Below are positions 8,436 through 15,436 of a DNA stretch of 46,428 bases, piece after piece. Position 1 is the first letter of the stretch; each line of letters starts with the position of its first letter. The position numbers and the translations under genes are program-made. Under the pieces are notes generated by a model. It ran no database searches, was not told the origin of the DNA, and saw only the letters and a program-made list of their open reading frames with translations. The stretch is from contig JAIPDT010000005.1 in the NCBI GenBank assembly GCA_021737545.1, positions 1-46,428 of the forward strand. Reading direction: 5' to 3'. The DNA is from Desulfobacteraceae bacterium. GTDB lineage: Bacteria; Desulfobacterota; Desulfobacteria; Desulfobacterales; Desulfosalsimonadaceae.

Positions 8436-9675
8436 TTCCTTCTTTACCATTGAAAAGGAAGCAAAACAGCAGCTACAGCTCGAACGGCTGCAAAGCACGT
8501 TAAACCGTGCATACAGGCATGTGCCATTCCATACAAACCGGCTTGAAGTACTGGGGGTAGAACCTTCCGATATTACCGCACTTGCAGATTTGGACCGGCT
8601 GCCGTTCATGGAACGGGCCGATTTCAGCGAACACTATCCCTACGACCTGTTTGCAGTACCATTAAGAGACATTGTGCGCATCCATACCGCGCCCGGCACT
8701 ACCCGAAACCCAACGGTAAGCGGCTACACCTCACAGGACCTGGAGCACTGGCGGCAAATACTGGCCCGGGCCATGAAGGCAGCAGGGCTGAATGCAGCAG
8801 ATATTATCCAGATTGCCCTTAACCCGGGGCTGGACAACTGGGGAAGGGATTACAAGGACGGGGCCGAGTCAATGGGGGCAAGTGTGATACCCAATACCCA
8901 GCTCTCTGTTGAAAAACACCTGATGGTGCTCCGGGATTACAAAACAACCGTGCTTATCACGACCCCGGCGATGGCTGGCCATCTGGCCGATTACATGACC
9001 GAAACCGGCATGGGACCTGCATCGCTTTCCCTGCATACGCTGATTCTGTGCGGGGAAATAGCTGATTCGGATTTCCGCAAAAACATTGAAGACCGGATGC
9101 AGGTTCGAACCTGGACGCACTACGGGTTAAGCGAGGTGCCCGGCCCGGCCATAGCATTTGAATGTAATGTACACAACGGGCTTCACATAAACGAGGAGCA
9201 TTTTCTGGCTGAAATCGTGGATCCGGAAACAGGGGAGGTTTTGCCGCAGGGCAATGAAGGCGAGCTTGTTTTAACAACGCTTACCGCCCGGGCTTTTCCC
9301 CTGATACGTTTTAAGACCGGCGACAGGGCTGTGATAATAAAAGAATCCTGCGCCTGCGGCGCCACACTTTTGCGCATGAAGTGGAAAGCCGAACGTACCG
9401 ACGATATCATGAACATTGACGGGGTAAATGTTCACGGCCGCCAGGTGCTTTTTCATCTGGGAAACGAACTGAGGCTTTCAAAGGACGCGGTCTCCTTCAG
9501 GGTGATTTACAGCGAAGGCAGAAAACTCCTCGAGGTCTTTATCCGCATGAACGATGAAATTTTTTCAGATGAGATAAAGGAGCTTGAAAAACTTCTGCGC
9601 CGCTGCGAAGGCCGGCTGCGGGAAAACCTGGGCGTACCGGTGGCCATCAGGCTGGGTGAATCGGCAACCCCTTGA
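8425..9675 (+). CDS. Degenerate PaaK-family ligase paralogue, probable pseudoenzyme
   Basis: A 416-residue homologue of the aryl-CoA ligase at 1983, translationally coupled to livF. The start at 8425 has a GGAG site nine bases upstream. Fold motifs persist (HYGLSEVPGPAIAFEC, ERTDDIMNIDGVNV), but catalytic elements are altered. The phosphate loop is TAPGTTRNP (A89-P96) instead of SSGTTGKP. The protein also stops at RLGESATP, before the segment holding the catalytic lysine (K423 in the intact paralogue). No downstream frame restores it. The reading frame is intact and codon use is normal, so this is not simple decay. A regulatory, binding or thioester-only role is possible. Activity should not be assumed. 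Confidence 0.85.
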   Translation: MQSDSFFTIEKEAKQQLQLERLQSTLNRAYRHVPFHTNRLEVLGVEPSDITALADLDRLPFMERADFSEHYPYDLFAVPLRDIVRIHTAPGTTRNPTVSGYTSQDLEHWRQILARAMKAAGLNAADIIQIALNPGLDNWGRDYKDGAESMGASVIPNTQLSVEKHLMVLRDYKTTVLITTPAMAGHLADYMTETGMGPASLSLHTLILCGEIADSDFRKNIEDRMQVRTWTHYGLSEVPGPAIAFECNVHNGLHINEEHFLAEIVDPETGEVLPQGNEGELVLTTLTARAFPLIRFKTGDRAVIIKESCACGATLLRMKWKAERTDDIMNIDGVNVHGRQVLFHLGNELRLSKDAVSFRVIYSEGRKLLEVFIRMNDEIFSDEIKELEKLLRRCEGRLRENLGVPVAIRLGESATP

Positions 9676-9850
9676 AACTAAGCAAAATTTTCATTCAAGC
9701 AAATTCCTCTGCAGCCGCTCCACTGCCGCATCCAACAACAGTTTTTCTTTTTTTTGCGGAGTTCGCATTGCGAATCCTGGTTTTTTATTCCACAACTTTA
9801 TAATTTCTTAAATATTAACATTTGACAGTTTCGTAAAAAATCAATATCAG

Positions 9851-9975
9851 GATGGCAAAGTAAAAAGTTCAAGATCAAGGCGCGCAAATATCGAGGAATG
9901 CAGCGTACTTAATCGTACGTGAAATTCCGAAGGTATGCAGCGCAACGCAGATATTGGACTTTTTACTTTGCCATC
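9851..9975. repeat. 125-bp MITE-like inverted-repeat element
   Basis: A non-coding unit bounded by a perfect 18-bp inverted repeat: gatggcaaagtaaaaagt (9851-9868) and its complement (9958-9975). The interior carries shorter inverted pieces, including cgtac near 9911 and 9917. No open frame of any character is inside. Length, perfect ends and intergenic position fit a miniature inverted-repeat element or REP-like unit. The flanks (9676-9850) hold only low-complexity AT-rich sequence and I see nothing else in them. Confidence 0.7.
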
Positions 9976-10115
9976 AACATTTCTCCGACTCAACTTCCAG
10001 AAAATCCCGACGAAGCTTTTTTTACAGGAGTCTTTTATCCCCCTTTGTCCCCTCTCATGACCTACTTCCCTGGAAAAACCATAAGCACATAAACGACAAA
10101 TCCGGCAATTTTTCC

Positions 10116-10286
10116 GTGAACGCCTGGCGGTGGGGCCCTGGCGAACGCATTGCACGTTGGGCCGGTTTGCAGTTCTTGGCGAAGCGGAGCGGCCGCGGCC
10201 GAATTACTTCGGTCCGCAGCGCAGCGAGCCTTAGAACTGCCCGGCCCGAGTGCGCGCACGCCAGGGCCCCACCGCCAGGCGTTCAC
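10116..10286. repeat. 171-bp GC-rich palindromic element with 28-bp perfect arms
   Basis: Outer arms 10116-10143 and 10259-10286 are exact reverse complements over 28 bases. Inner partly matching arms follow: gggccggtttgcagttct near 10160 against agaactgcccggcccg near 10233. A further inner pair (ggccgaa / ttcggtcc) surrounds a four-base apex near 10205. The whole unit can fold into one long interrupted hairpin. It is much more GC-rich than the surrounding AT-rich spacer. It has no coding content and is distinct from the repeat at 9851. The spacer between the two repeats (9976-10115) shows nothing I can identify. Confidence 0.8.
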
Positions 10287-10318
10287 ACGACGGGAATCGC
10301 TGACACATAAGATTCTGC

Positions 10319-10347
10319 TTGACCCGCGGGAGACTTTTATTTATCAT
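10319..10347 (+). promoter_or_regulatory. Promoter for the cyclopropane-synthase operon
   Basis: TTGACC (10319-10324), a 17-base spacer, and TATCAT (10342-10347), each 5/6 to the sigma-70 consensus. It lies about 100 bases before the cfa start codon and just beyond the large palindrome. Confidence 0.6.
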
Positions 10348-10450
10348 GACGTTTTTATTAAAGAATTTGCAGACTCTCCTGATTCAAAAAGATTGATCAG
10401 AGGCGCTCATTTTACTCGGCAACCAACAACCCGGATCAAGAGATACACGT

Positions 10451-11575
10451 ATGAAAAACAGCAAAACCAGAGAGATTGTTGAAGGGGCACTTAATCACGC
10501 GGGCATAACCATAGGGGGCGACAAGCCCTGGGACATCCAGGTACACAACGAGGAAGTCTTCGACCGGCTGGTGCGCGACGGGGAACTCGGCGCAGGCGAG
10601 TCCTACATGGAAGGATGGTGGGACTGTCCTGCCCTGGATCAGTTTTTCGACAAGGTTTTCCGCGCAAATCTGCAAAAGTACTTTAAAGATAACTGGAAAG
10701 CCACCCTGCACCTGCTTAAAGCCAAGCTGCTCAATCTGCAAAAAAACCAACGCTCCTACAAAGTAGGCCAGCAGCACTATGACGTGGGAAACGACCTTTA
10801 CCAGGACATGCTCGACTCCCGCATGGCTTACACCTGCGGATACTGGGGCAACGGAGCGTCCGATCTTGACCAAGCCCAGAAAGCCAAATTGGACCTGGTA
10901 TGCAGGAAAATCGAGCTTGAACCCGGCATGAAGGTACTGGACCTTGGCTGCGGCTGGGGATGCTTTGCCAAATATGCTGCTGAAAAATACGGCGCGGAAG
11001 TTACTGGTGTCACAGTCTCCCAGGAGCAGGTGGATCTGGCAAACCGTATGTGTAAAGGCCTGCCGGTCAACATTTATCTGGACGACTACAGAAACGCCAC
11101 AGGCACGTATGATCGTGTGGTCTCCATAGGCATACTGGAACATGTGGGCTACAAAAACTACCGTACCTACATGGAAGTGGCAAACCAGTGCTTAAAAGAC
11201 GAGGGCATCGCCCTGATCCACACCATCGGCGGCAATGCCAGTGTTACCACCGCCAACGCCTGGACCACCACCTATATTTTCCCGAACAGCATGCTGCCGT
11301 CCATTGCCCAGTTGGGTAACGCAATGGAGGGTATCTTTGTAATGGAAGACTGGCACAACTTCGGGCCTGATTATGACAAAACCCTGATGGTCTGGGATGA
11401 AAACTTTGACAGGTCCTGGCATAAATACAGAGAAAGCTACGGCGATCGGTTCTACCGGATGTGGAAATTCTACCTGCTCAGCTCCGCCGGGGCTTTCCGC
11501 TCCAGGGCGATTCAACTATGGCAGATCGTGATGACAAAGCCGGGCCGCGCCCAGCCAAACTGCCGGCTTTCGTGA
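10451..11575 (+). CDS. cfa: Cyclopropane-fatty-acid synthase family phospholipid methyltransferase
   Basis: A 374-residue SAM-dependent enzyme that transfers a methyl group to the double bond of membrane acyl chains. The SAM motif is VLDLGCGWGCFAKYAA. Residues equivalent to the bicarbonate-site residues of the E. coli enzyme are present: C129 (TCGYW), E230 (ILEHVG) and H257 (LIHTIG). The C-terminal FYRMWKFYLLSSAGAFRSRAIQLWQIV is typical. The protein has the usual length. It heads an operon with a flavin reductase six bases downstream. With a reductase partner, such enzymes can yield methyl-branched instead of cyclopropane chains, which matters here because 10-methylhexadecanoate is a known lipid marker of Desulfobacter. 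Confidence 0.92.
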   Translation: MKNSKTREIVEGALNHAGITIGGDKPWDIQVHNEEVFDRLVRDGELGAGESYMEGWWDCPALDQFFDKVFRANLQKYFKDNWKATLHLLKAKLLNLQKNQRSYKVGQQHYDVGNDLYQDMLDSRMAYTCGYWGNGASDLDQAQKAKLDLVCRKIELEPGMKVLDLGCGWGCFAKYAAEKYGAEVTGVTVSQEQVDLANRMCKGLPVNIYLDDYRNATGTYDRVVSIGILEHVGYKNYRTYMEVANQCLKDEGIALIHTIGGNASVTTANAWTTTYIFPNSMLPSIAQLGNAMEGIFVMEDWHNFGPDYDKTLMVWDENFDRSWHKYRESYGDRFYRMWKFYLLSSAGAFRSRAIQLWQIVMTKPGRAQPNCRLS

Positions 11576-11581
11576 AATAAA

Positions 11582-12580
11582 ATGGTAGAAGCACCCGTCA
11601 TTATCATAGGCGGCGGTCCCGCCGGCTCAACATGCGCGCGGGAACTGAAAAAACACGGCATTGATGTGCTGGTGCTCGATAAACAAAATTTTCCGCGAAC
11701 CAAGCTGTGCGCCGGCTGGATCACCCCGAAAGTGCTTGCCGATCTTGAACTGGCCCCAAAAGACTATCCACACAGCCTCCTGACCTATCGCAGAATTGTT
11801 TTTTATATAAAAAAAATACCGTTTCCTGTATTCACACACCAGTACTCGATCCGCAGATACGAATTCGATGATTTTCTTTTAAAACGCGCAGAAGTACCGG
11901 TCTACCGGCACCACGCCAAAGACATCCGGATAGAAAACGGCAAATACGTCATTGACGACAGCTACAAGTGCACCTGGCTGGTGGGTGCAGGCGGCACTCA
12001 CTGCCCGGTTTACAAAACGCTTTTCTCGAAAGTACTTCCCCGCGACCCGCAACGCTGCATTTCCACGGTGGAGGAAGAATTCTCCTGGCAATGGAATGAC
12101 CCGCAGTGCAGGCTGTGGTTTTTTGAACACGGTCTTCCGGGATACTCATGGTACGTGCCCAAACAAAACGGGTTCTTAAACGTGGGAATAGGCGGGAAAC
12201 TGACCTCCCTGAAAAAACGCGGCGAGACCATTAACAGCCACTGGAACAGATTTATCCGAAAACTTTCCCGAAAAGGGCTGGTTTCCGGCCACAGGTTTTC
12301 CCCAAAAGGTCATATCTATTACCTGCACGGCCCGACAAAAAACACCCGCTACGGCAACGCCTTTTTAATAGGGGATGCAGCCGGGCTTGCCACCCGGGAC
12401 ATGGGAGAGGGAATCGGACCTGCGGTCGAAAGCGGCAAAATGGCCGCCGGATCCATTATTTCAGGGACCGGCTTTTCACTTTCCAATATCACCCAATGGA
12501 GCGTCCCGCAGCTTTTGGCCGGACGTTTCGTCGCAAAAAACCTGCCGCGACCGCTTAACAAAGCGGAAAAAGGACCATAA
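11582..12580 (+). CDS. FAD-dependent oxidoreductase, geranylgeranyl-reductase family
   Basis: A 332-residue flavoprotein with the dinucleotide-binding GGGPAGSTCARELKKHGIDVLVLDK at the N-terminus, the family segment FPRTKLCAGWITP, and the FAD-pyrophosphate motif LIGDAAGLATRDMGEGIGPAVESG near residue 260. Members reduce isolated double bonds in isoprenoids or lipids, or act as FAD monooxygenases. It sits six bases after the cyclopropane synthase gene and four bases before an EamA transporter gene. A lipid substrate is therefore the best inference, for example reduction of a methylene-branched acyl chain. It is unrelated in appearance to the actinobacterial TmsA/BfaA reductases, so the role would be analogous. 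Confidence 0.82.
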   Translation: MVEAPVIIIGGGPAGSTCARELKKHGIDVLVLDKQNFPRTKLCAGWITPKVLADLELAPKDYPHSLLTYRRIVFYIKKIPFPVFTHQYSIRRYEFDDFLLKRAEVPVYRHHAKDIRIENGKYVIDDSYKCTWLVGAGGTHCPVYKTLFSKVLPRDPQRCISTVEEEFSWQWNDPQCRLWFFEHGLPGYSWYVPKQNGFLNVGIGGKLTSLKKRGETINSHWNRFIRKLSRKGLVSGHRFSPKGHIYYLHGPTKNTRYGNAFLIGDAAGLATRDMGEGIGPAVESGKMAAGSIISGTGFSLSNITQWSVPQLLAGRFVAKNLPRPLNKAEKGP

Positions 12581-12584
12581 AAGA

Positions 12585-13484
12585 ATGCCGGCCGGAAAAA
12601 AATGGCTCCCTGTAATCGGATTGGGCATTCTGGCTTTTCTCTGGGGATATAACTGGGTGGTGATGAAAACCGCCCTGGCTTTTTGCGGCCCCTTTGCCTT
12701 TGGCAGCATGCGTGCGATAATCGGCGGGGCCATGCTTTTTCTGGTGGCGGTATTTTCAGGCCGCTCCCTGGCACTTGGTTCTCTGCCGGGGGTGTTGCTG
12801 CTTGGTTTTCTTCAAACCACGGGTTTTTTCGGATTTTCAATATGGGCGCTTGTAAGCGGCGGGGCCGGCAAAACCGTGATGGTAATATACACCATGCCTT
12901 TCTGGATTCTGCTGCTGGCCCGTCCTCTGTTGGGGGAACGAATTTTTAAATGGCAGTGGCTGGCTGTAGGTTTCGCATTTACCGGCCTGGTCTGCCTGTT
13001 TCATCCCTGGCAGACTCACCCCCACCTGTTCAGCACAATCCTGGCCGCCCTGGCGGGCTTATCCTGGGCGCTTGCCGGGGTTTGGAATAAGTATTTCCGC
13101 GGCCGGGTCAGGGTGGATTTGATTACCGTAAACGCCGTGCAGCTGATGGCGGGCGCCGTGCCTCTGCTGTTAATCGCTGTTTTCGTGGAATCCGAGCCCG
13201 TAACCTGGACGCCCTATTTTATTGCAGCGCTTGTCTACAACGCTGTTCTGGCTACGGCGCTGTGCTGGACAATATGGTTTTTCGTACTCCAGGAGCTGCC
13301 TGCAGGCATGGCCGGACTGGGCACGCTTGCAACCCCGGTTATGGGAGTGCTTGCGGCATGGCTGCAGCTCGGCGAAGTCCCCATATTCTGGGAAGCTGTG
13401 GGTATGATCCTTATCTTCCTGGGACTGGCAGTATTATGCGGCATAGGAGCAGCATCGGCACGGGCAAAACAACACGGTCCTTGA
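12585..13484 (+). CDS. EamA/DMT-superfamily membrane transporter
   Basis: A 299-residue protein with about ten hydrophobic helices in two repeated EamA halves. The start pattern is IGLGILAFLWGYNWVVMKTAL, and the second half has LAALAGLSWALAGVWNKY. I chose the ATG at 12585, four bases after the preceding gene, rather than a longer frame that begins inside it. DMT proteins export amino acids, nucleotides or other metabolites; the substrate is not visible. Its place in the lipid-modification operon may be coincidental. Confidence 0.85.
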   Translation: MPAGKKWLPVIGLGILAFLWGYNWVVMKTALAFCGPFAFGSMRAIIGGAMLFLVAVFSGRSLALGSLPGVLLLGFLQTTGFFGFSIWALVSGGAGKTVMVIYTMPFWILLLARPLLGERIFKWQWLAVGFAFTGLVCLFHPWQTHPHLFSTILAALAGLSWALAGVWNKYFRGRVRVDLITVNAVQLMAGAVPLLLIAVFVESEPVTWTPYFIAALVYNAVLATALCWTIWFFVLQELPAGMAGLGTLATPVMGVLAAWLQLGEVPIFWEAVGMILIFLGLAVLCGIGAASARAKQHGP

Positions 13485-13527
13485 AAACAGCGCACTTGTT
13501 CTTAAATTGTTATTTTAATAGAATCTT

Positions 13528-13562
13528 AAAAAGTCGTTTCTGAGCGAAGAAATCGACTTTTT
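13528..13562. repeat. Short inverted repeat, gtttctgagcgaagaaa type
   Basis: Arms aaaaagtcg (13528-13536) and cgacttttt (13554-13562) surround tttctgagcgaagaaat. A longer relative with the same core lies at 29221-29279. The T-rich 3' end could also serve as a weak terminator for the transporter operon. Confidence 0.6.
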
Positions 13563-13586
13563 ACGGAACGATTGGAGGTCACGGAT

Positions 13587-13937
13587 ATGAAATGCCGGAA
13601 ATGCGGCGCAGAGATAAAAGAAAACGAGGCCATGGAAGCCTATGGACAGACAGTATGCGAGGACTGCTACATTGACATGGCCGCAAAACCAAAAACATGC
13701 GACCCATGGGCCGTATACAGCGCTAAAAATCTAAAAAACACCGAATCTTCGCTTACTAAAATGCAGTCAGCAATCGTTGATTACCTAAAGAAAAACGGTC
13801 CCACGCCACCGGAAAATCTCACAGAAGATCTGGGCTTAAGCATGGACGAATTTGAAAGGGAGATGGCCCCTCTGCGGCACATGGAAAAAGTAAGGGCGCA
13901 ACTCCGGGAGGGAAAGAAAGTTATCTGCCTGTGGTAA
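13587..13937 (+). CDS. Small zinc-ribbon protein with C-terminal helical domain
   Basis: A 116-residue protein of unknown function. The N-terminus holds two CxxC knuckles, C3-C6 and C24-C27, forming a treble-clef or zinc-ribbon site. The remainder (SSLTKMQSAIVDYLKKNGPTPPENLTEDLGLSMDEFEREMAPLRHMEKV) looks like a small winged-helix domain, as in DNA-binding regulators. Start at 13587 follows TTGGAGG at 13572-13578. It is a single gene closed by its own terminator. A regulatory role is plausible but not shown. Confidence 0.78.
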   Translation: MKCRKCGAEIKENEAMEAYGQTVCEDCYIDMAAKPKTCDPWAVYSAKNLKNTESSLTKMQSAIVDYLKKNGPTPPENLTEDLGLSMDEFEREMAPLRHMEKVRAQLREGKKVICLW

Positions 13938-13957
13938 AATACCACAGGCGATTTTTT
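13927..13957 (+). terminator. Intrinsic terminator after the zinc-ribbon gene
   Basis: Nine-base stem gcctgtggt (13927-13935) and accacaggc (13941-13949), loop aaaat, followed by GATTTTTT. It overlaps the last codons and stop of the gene. Confidence 0.85.
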
Positions 13958-14036
13958 AAAAAATCAGGCAGAAAGATCTTTAAAAATCATCTGCCCTTCC
14001 CTGACATTCATTTAATCATACCCGTAGCCTTAAAGC

Positions 14037-14636
14037 TTACGGCTGCGGATATGATTCAATATTTTCTTTCACAGCCTTGCCCAGCCAGGCGATTACCGCT
14101 CCCAGATGACGCATGTTTTTCATACCTTCGGCATCATCGACGACATCGCCCTTATCAAAGCCAATGCCCATGTTCCAGTAGGTGGAGCCGGGCACTATCA
14201 TCTGGGACATAAGAAACATGTGATTGATGGTATCAAAAACATGGGTGGCCCCGCCGCGCCTTACTGCTGCCACGGCCGCTCCTATCTTGCCGCGGAAAAG
14301 AACACCGTTTGCCTGGGACACAAGTCCCGAGCGGTCAAGCACGGCCTTTAGCTCGGCGCTCACATCCGTAAAATAGGTCGGCGAGCCCAGAATCAAAGCA
14401 TCGGCCCGAACCATCTTCTCCATTACCTGATTGAACATGTCCTTATCAACGGAGCAGCGCTTGTCCTTATTTTCAAAGCACTTGTAGCAGGCAATGCACC
14501 CGCGGACTTCTTTTCCGCCAACCTGCACTATTTCCGTCTCCCAGCCCGCCTGTTCTATAGGAACAAGCACCTCCTTTAAAAGATTGTATGTGTTGCCATC
14601 TTTTCTCGGACTTCCGTTTACAGCCAATGCGTACAT
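14037..14636 (-). CDS. Flavodoxin-fold iron-sulfur flavoprotein (Isf-like NAD(P)H:FMN oxidoreductase)
   Basis: A 199-residue protein with the FMN-binding start ALAVNGSPRKDGNTYNLL and LILGSPTYFTDVSAELKAVLDRSG. Between them lie C47, C50, C53 and C61 (CX2CX2CX7C), matching the compact [4Fe-4S] motif of archaeal iron-sulfur flavoproteins. It probably passes electrons between ferredoxin or NAD(P)H and an acceptor such as oxygen species or quinone. It is a lone gene on the minus strand, common in strict anaerobes. Confidence 0.85.
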   Translation of the reverse strand: MYALAVNGSPRKDGNTYNLLKEVLVPIEQAGWETEIVQVGGKEVRGCIACYKCFENKDKRCSVDKDMFNQVMEKMVRADALILGSPTYFTDVSAELKAVLDRSGLVSQANGVLFRGKIGAAVAAVRRGGATHVFDTINHMFLMSQMIVPGSTYWNMGIGFDKGDVVDDAEGMKNMRHLGAVIAWLGKAVKENIESYPQP

Positions 14637-14954
14637 AACACCTCCATGCCTTGCGCTTTTTACCGTTCAAGCAAATATGCTTCAATATCCCGAGCTCGAT
14701 AAGTAACTATACATTTTCTATCCTTTCATAATCATCCTGGCACCTGCGGCAGCGTATGGAATCCGGGCGCCGCTGTATTAAAAACCCCTGATATTCGCTG
14801 ATATCCGTCTTGCGAAATTTTCTTTACCCTGTTATTATCTTACCCAAAATAAAGCGAATATCAAAAGCACCAGATTTGTATTAAACATAAGACAGACAGC
14901 TATCTTAATCAACATTTCAATCCGGTTAACAAAAAATCCGGGAGAGGAGCGACA
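14637..14954. other. Intergenic region, 318 bases
   Basis: Divergent spacer between the flavoprotein and lipoprotein genes. It contains an AT-rich part and a near-repeat (gatattcgctgatatccg near 14791). A good GGGAGAGGAG ribosome site for the lipoprotein lies at 14940-14949. I see no RNA gene or further reading frame. Confidence 0.5.
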
Positions 14955-15419
14955 ATGAAAAATCAGACGCGGTATCGTCCCGCAGCTATGCTTCTGATGC
15001 TGGGGATTCTTATTCTTTCCGGTTGTACCGGGACCAGGGTTGTCCTGGAACACGATCCCGGCCGTACTGACCGGGATGAAAGAAAATATGAACAGCGGCA
15101 GCACCGCGGAGGCCCGCCGCCCTGGGCTCCGGCTCACGGGCACCGGGCCAAAAAATATCGGTATTATCCCTCTGTCCAGGTATATTATGACACACACAGG
15201 GATATATACTTCTATTACCGTAACGGCAGGTGGGAAGTCTCGGCAAGCCTGCCCGGGCCTATCCGCATGGAAATAGGCGACCATATCACCCTGGAAATGG
15301 ATACCGACAGACCTTATAAGTATCACTCCGAAGTAGTGGAACATTATCCTCCGGGGCTGAATAAAAACAAGGGACGGGGCAACAACAAAGACAAAATAAA
15401 ACAAAAAGATAAATGGTAA
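14955..15419 (+). CDS. Small lipoprotein of unknown function
   Basis: A 154-residue exported protein. The signal sequence ends in the lipobox LSGC with the lipidated cysteine at C24. The mature part is rich in Tyr, His, Arg and Pro (YRYYPSVQVYYDTHRDIYFYYRNGRWEVSASLPGPIR), a pattern seen in small outer-membrane or periplasmic lipoproteins of Gram-negative bacteria. The tail is highly basic (KNKGRGNNKDKIKQKDKW). It lies directly before the acylase-family gene, suggesting a shared transcript. Function unknown. Confidence 0.8.
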   Translation: MKNQTRYRPAAMLLMLGILILSGCTGTRVVLEHDPGRTDRDERKYEQRQHRGGPPPWAPAHGHRAKKYRYYPSVQVYYDTHRDIYFYYRNGRWEVSASLPGPIRMEIGDHITLEMDTDRPYKYHSEVVEHYPPGLNKNKGRGNNKDKIKQKDKW

Positions 15420-15436
15420 AAAACGGAAGCAGCCGA

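Noticed and set aside
10116-10286. The palindrome as a transcription terminator
   Set aside because: No T tract follows either arm and the unit is far from any upstream gene end (440 bases), so a dispersed repeat is more likely.
9676-10450. CRISPR array or phage attachment site in the gene-free stretch
   Set aside because: There are no regularly spaced direct repeats, no integrase nearby and no tRNA gene; the inverted repeats are unique units.
9954-10482. Open frames across the palindromic elements
   Set aside because: They cross non-coding inverted repeats and have repeat-derived Arg/Ala/Pro composition; no start signal.
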